NCBI RefSeq assembly: GCF_932526225.1
Contig: NC_064035.1
Coordinates: 1,611,501-1,675,500 of the forward strand
Origin: Nematostella vectensis
Taxonomy: Eukaryota; Cnidaria; Anthozoa; Actiniaria; Edwardsiidae
Length of the DNA: 64,000 nucleotides
Reading direction: 5' to 3'
Below, in pieces: positions 60,560-64,000 of this stretch. A program made the translations under genes and the position numbers. Numbering within the stretch: the stretch's first letter is position 1; each line of letters opens with the position of its first letter. The notes under the pieces were generated by a model. It did no database searches, was not told the DNA's origin, and worked only from the letters and a program-made list of their open reading frames with translations.

Positions 60560-61560
60560 AGGTAATTTATTATGCTGAGGTCACAGCGTGCTGTGTATGA
60601 TGACTATGGCAACACGCTAATTCCCAAGAGACGCAAGAGTGAAATAGATATTTTTCAATGTACATCTCAGCAAGCTGCGCGTGGCGTAACCGACTAAGAC
60701 ATGGTCTATTTTTTTTCTTGTTTCATCAGATCTGAGGGTTTTTTTTTTTTTCTATTACTTATCAGTACTTTTTATGGCTTTATCCATTTTTTCCTTGTCA
60801 TTTGTGCTCTCGGTTATACTCCACGCGCTAGAGAGAATTAACCGACGGGTCTGAGCAGGATTAGATATTCTTGAATATCAAAGCCATTCGTGTTTTTAAA
60901 ACAATCTTTAGTTTAAATTAAACAATTCGCTCCATTAGTTTAAATCTAATAATTCGCTCCATTAGGGGCCATACCGGTCCCTAAAATCATTGAACCTGCC
61001 ACTGGCGTCCCCCCCCTTCCCTTTACATGAAAACGTCTGTAGGGATAAACTTAAATACAAATGGCAATCTGTGGTAATTATTTTCTTTTATTGCTGCTGA
61101 AATTCCACCATTTCGAAAGGCTACTTTGAAAAAAACAGTAAGACAAGTTTTTAATGACAGAGCGCGACGTTTGAACCCCTTCGCGACGTGTGAGAGACGC
61201 TCCAATAGATTGTCGAATTTTGTGGGGAATGTCTGGTTTCAGGACGCCACAACATTTGTACGACGTGTGAAATCGGCTTTAGTCACGTGAGGTTCTATAA
61301 ATTGAGCTATACAAGCTATACAAGGCAATTTGAGGCGTTGTAGATGCTTGAAACTGACTCAGAAGCAAATAGCTTAGTTTAAAAAAATGATGTTGGGAAT
61401 GGAGTCAGTGCCAGGTGACTTCACTTGGTCGCGTGCAGAGCCTGGCTTTCTGGGGGTGATAAGAGACTTTCTGGGATGGTATCCATGGATGCTCCTCACG
61501 TCTTCCGGGACAAGGGATCCAAGCCAGATGTCAGCCATAGAACAGATCGCAGAGGTCTTG
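60560..61560. other. Intergenic; no gene recognised
   Basis: Short ORFs only. A small local duplication (AATTCGCTCCATTAG at about 60926 and 60952) is the only structure seen. Confidence 0.45.
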
Positions 61561-61569
61561 TGCGGGGAG

Positions 61570-61840
61570 AGATGACTCGTAGAGAAGTGGGCAGTACAAC
61601 TCCTCGTCACTGGATGGCACATGGCAGGGTCCTAGCATGGGGTGGGGCACTGGGGGCACATGGCAGGGTCCTAGCATGGGGTGGGGCACTAGGGGCATGT
61701 GCCCCCACAATATTTTGAAAAAATTATAAGAAAATGACCAGTAGGGGCGTGGCCGTGCCCCCAATATTTTCTTAATGTTTCTGTATTGTGCCCCCCCCCC
61801 CCCCCTAATATTTCGAGGCCTGTTACGGCACTGCATCGGG
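61570..61840. mobile_element. Dispersed repeat remnant with GGGGCATGTGCCCCC and poly-C
   Basis: A ~46 bp unit (GGCACATGGCAGGGTCCTAG followed by CATGGGGTGGGGCACT) is duplicated at 61615-61697. It runs into GCATGTGCCCCCACAATATT, GGGGCGTGGCCGTGCCCCC and a C-run before TTACGGCACTGC. It resembles the 8.6 kb remnant in composition. Confidence 0.45.
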
Positions 61841-63697
61841 GAGTTGTTTGTTGGACTACTTGTCCGACTCACTCTATAAGACCCTTAACTTTTGCGTTGT
61901 AGTAGGACACTTTTTCGGATGGAACACCTTAAGCCTACGACACACTAAGCACCATCCTTCTCACACAGCAAGTTCCCTCCCAGAAATTAAAATCTTATCA
62001 CTCCACTTTCTACTCCGTCTCCGCTCCCTTGTCCCTCTTTTGCTTCCATCTCCGTCACTGCTTCAAGTTCAATTTTTAGAATAAGGAAATATGCATAACT
62101 TTACATAGAAAAGCCCAACAGCAAGACTAGTTTTATCAGCGAAGAGATGTCACAGAGAAATCCAACATTTTTTCAAACAAATTTTGGAAATTCGACAATT
62201 TTCAAAACAAAAAAGGCACCCTTTAGGCAACATTTTTTTTCCCACCGGACAGCTTGTGAAAAGGCTTGTTTGTGTACTTACACCCCACAGTGAGAGCGGA
62301 TCTAGCATTAATTCTCTATAAGAAAAAGCGGAAACACATATGACGCGCCTGGGGCGATTTTGGCGGGAACAAACAACGCGCGCGGTACCAGCAAAGCATA
62401 CCCGCTCTCCAGGGGGTGGACATAACACACAGATACAATCTAATGTGTTTGTTTTAAATGGAGTCTTCACTTCACTTAACACGAGATGAATAATGCAAAC
62501 ATAGCATATATCTCTTCACGGCCACTTACTTTTCATACTTGTTATCTTGTTTAATTAATTAAATGTGTTTGGAGTGAATGAGATATCAAGCATTGCGATC
62601 GGTTGCACAATCAAGAAAATTAGTCCTTCATCTTAATTTGCTTTATTGTTATCGATCATTATCTCAAGCACTGGGTTATTCAAGTGATAATGATAATAAT
62701 AGTTATGACAGCGGTAATATTAATTTCCTTCTGCGAAGTTACTTTGCTCTTATTGTGTGCTACTAGTTATTTTACCAGTTTTCTGTTCCTCTTTTAAAAC
62801 TTTCGTGCGCTGAGTTCCCATCGCCTGAGGCATACATCAAGCTCCCAAGCAAGGCTATGCATTGGTTTTATTTCCTTATTTTCATTATCAGGTAAAATTA
62901 GCCCCTACAATCCAGGTGCTAGTCGTCTCTAGCGTGGATGAGTGCACAACGGGTGCTTGAACAAAAGGTACATCTGCTATCAATGGCCTTACCTCCCATC
63001 ATCGCTCAACCTGATGATCGCTTGACACGTGTTTAGTGGAGAGATTATATATGGATTATCTAAGATAAACTTTGTTGACTGCCCATAGTGATAACTAAGC
63101 GGCAAAAGCCGCTTAAATACGACCCTAATCTCCGACCAGGAAACTACAACATCAGTACCTTAGAGTACAGAACTTATAATACAAATTTGATTGATTTTCC
63201 ATGTAGAAAAATGTGTACTGCACGCTAGCTTGTTTAAGTCGTTGCATCATAGTGTGTAAGGAATGCTTGATGTTGTACAGTGTGTTTGATTAGTATTTTT
63301 GTGTGTTTGGTCGACAAAGACAACGCCGGAAACGTGATTGCATTTTAAACAGGAAAGAACTCTTAAAATTCGACAGTATCTAATTGGCATTGCAGAAGTT
63401 CTAGTCTAATAACTGCGAGGCTGAGTATATCATTTCAAACAACATGCCACACCAACTTAATTTATTGTTTTCTTTTTATCTCTTAGCTACGTATATACCA
63501 CAATAAAAAGATTATGCTTTGTTTGTTGTGCATTAGAGAGGTAGTATCACTTTCTGTGTAAAGTGCAGAACGCAGCAAGAGGCTTTGAATCTAAAGTTGC
63601 TTAGGCGGTGTCCCGTGGGGCATCTCACTGCGCAGTATATATTTCATGAATGGCGACCTCAAGTGTCCCCAGAGAGCGCTCCTTTACACATTGGATA
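61841..63697. other. Intergenic upstream of the bHLH 3' end; no gene recognised
   Basis: About 1.85 kb with only short ORFs. The right part must include the bHLH 3' UTR on the minus strand; a TTTATT near 63461 would be its AATAAA. Confidence 0.4.
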
Positions 63698-64000
63698 TTA
63701 TTTAAGCCACGCGCTATCTGTAAAGTCTAAGCAATCCTTTAATAGCTCCCGACAGTTTTCTTCTTCCTCTGTCTGCGAGCCAGCGCTAGAGTCGCTAGCA
63801 AAGTCTTGCTGCTCTTGAGCAAACATACATGAACTACTTGTGGTGGAGTTTTCCGAGCTAGTTAACAAGTCGTTACCGTCTAAATACTCCGCACATAATT
63901 GACCATTGCTGATATTAATACCTTGGCCATCGTCCGATTGGAGGATCTCAAATAAATCGGAAATGTAGCGAATTGCTAGTCTCAACGTTTGTATCTTTGA
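63698..64000 (-). CDS. bHLH transcription factor, C-terminal part (runs off the window)
   Basis: Read inward from the window edge on the minus strand, the open frame begins SKIQTLRLAIRYISDLFEIL, the second helix of a class A-type bHLH domain. A 75-80 residue Ser/Glu/Asp-rich acidic tail (SDSSAGSQTEEEENC) follows, ending DSAWLK and a stop at 63698. Helix 2 of this kind occurs in the Mesp/mesogenin, Twist, Hand and related families. The basic region and helix 1 are outside the window, so subfamily and DNA preference cannot be stated. The tail could be an activation or interaction region. Confidence 0.85.
   Translation of the reverse strand, partial: SKIQTLRLAIRYISDLFEILQSDDGQGINISNGQLCAEYLDGNDLLTSSENSTTSSSCMFAQEQQDFASDSSAGSQTEEEENCRELLKDCLDFTDSAWLK

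Noticed and set aside
60316-60600. 94-codon ORF as a possible host gene
   Set aside because: The overlapping frame shows LINE reverse-transcriptase thumb motifs; a dead retrotransposon fragment.

Overview
The window is animal nuclear DNA: AT-rich, with intron-rich genes on GT-AG introns. The minicollagen gene at 35.8-37.3 kb (signal peptide, two C-x3-C-x3-C-x3-C-x3-CC domains, polyproline, 14 Gly-X-Y triplets) is diagnostic of a stinging-cell-bearing cnidarian. An anthozoan such as a sea anemone (Nematostella-like) is my inference, not a proven assignment.

Layout: (1) 11-6878 (+), the 3' part of a CDK12/13-type kinase. (2) 9146-12882 (+), a complete MLX-like bHLH-zipper factor in 10 coding exons. 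(3) 13790-15568 (-), an intronless secreted or GPI-anchored carboxylesterase/cholinesterase-like enzyme, tail to tail with MLX. (4) 18855-21076 (-), a four-exon WBP1/VOPP1-like small membrane protein, divergent from (5) 21453-33163 (+), a complete SMARCD/BAF60 subunit of SWI/SNF in 16 exons. (6) 35.56-37.75 kb (+), minicollagen. (7) 38210-59856 (-), a complete 23-exon CCDC93 gene (CCC/Commander complex). (8) 63698-64000 (-), the 3' end of a bHLH gene cut by the window edge. I assembled each gene by hand from splice signals; reading frame is kept through every junction (CCDC93 635 aa, SMARCD 481 aa, MLX 231 aa, WBP1-like 172 aa, minicollagen 143 aa).

The striking feature is tandem repeats: about 20 kb of minisatellite, nearly all in introns or 3' UTRs. 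The largest arrays are not random. In CDK12 intron 5, SMARCD intron 12 and CCDC93 intron 11 the repeat unit is the exon/intron boundary itself: the last 19-47 nt of the upstream exon plus the first intron bases, so the authentic 5' splice site has been copied about 98, 23 and 195 times. Small, apparently early versions (2-5 copies) sit at SMARCD introns 4 and 9 and CCDC93 intron 18. Other arrays multiply an ATTAAA polyadenylation hexamer (SMARCD 3' UTR) or a GTAAGT motif (MLX 3' flank). I propose splice-donor-seeded tandem amplification as the unusual system here.

Mobile-element remnants are modest: a ~970 bp inverted-repeat element in CDK12 intron 3, a ~650 bp foldback element in SMARCD intron 13, two LINE 3'-end fragments, and poly-C/poly-G-rich non-autonomous remnants. 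The genes are functionally unrelated housekeeping, signalling and cnidarian-specific loci; I see no pathway linking them.
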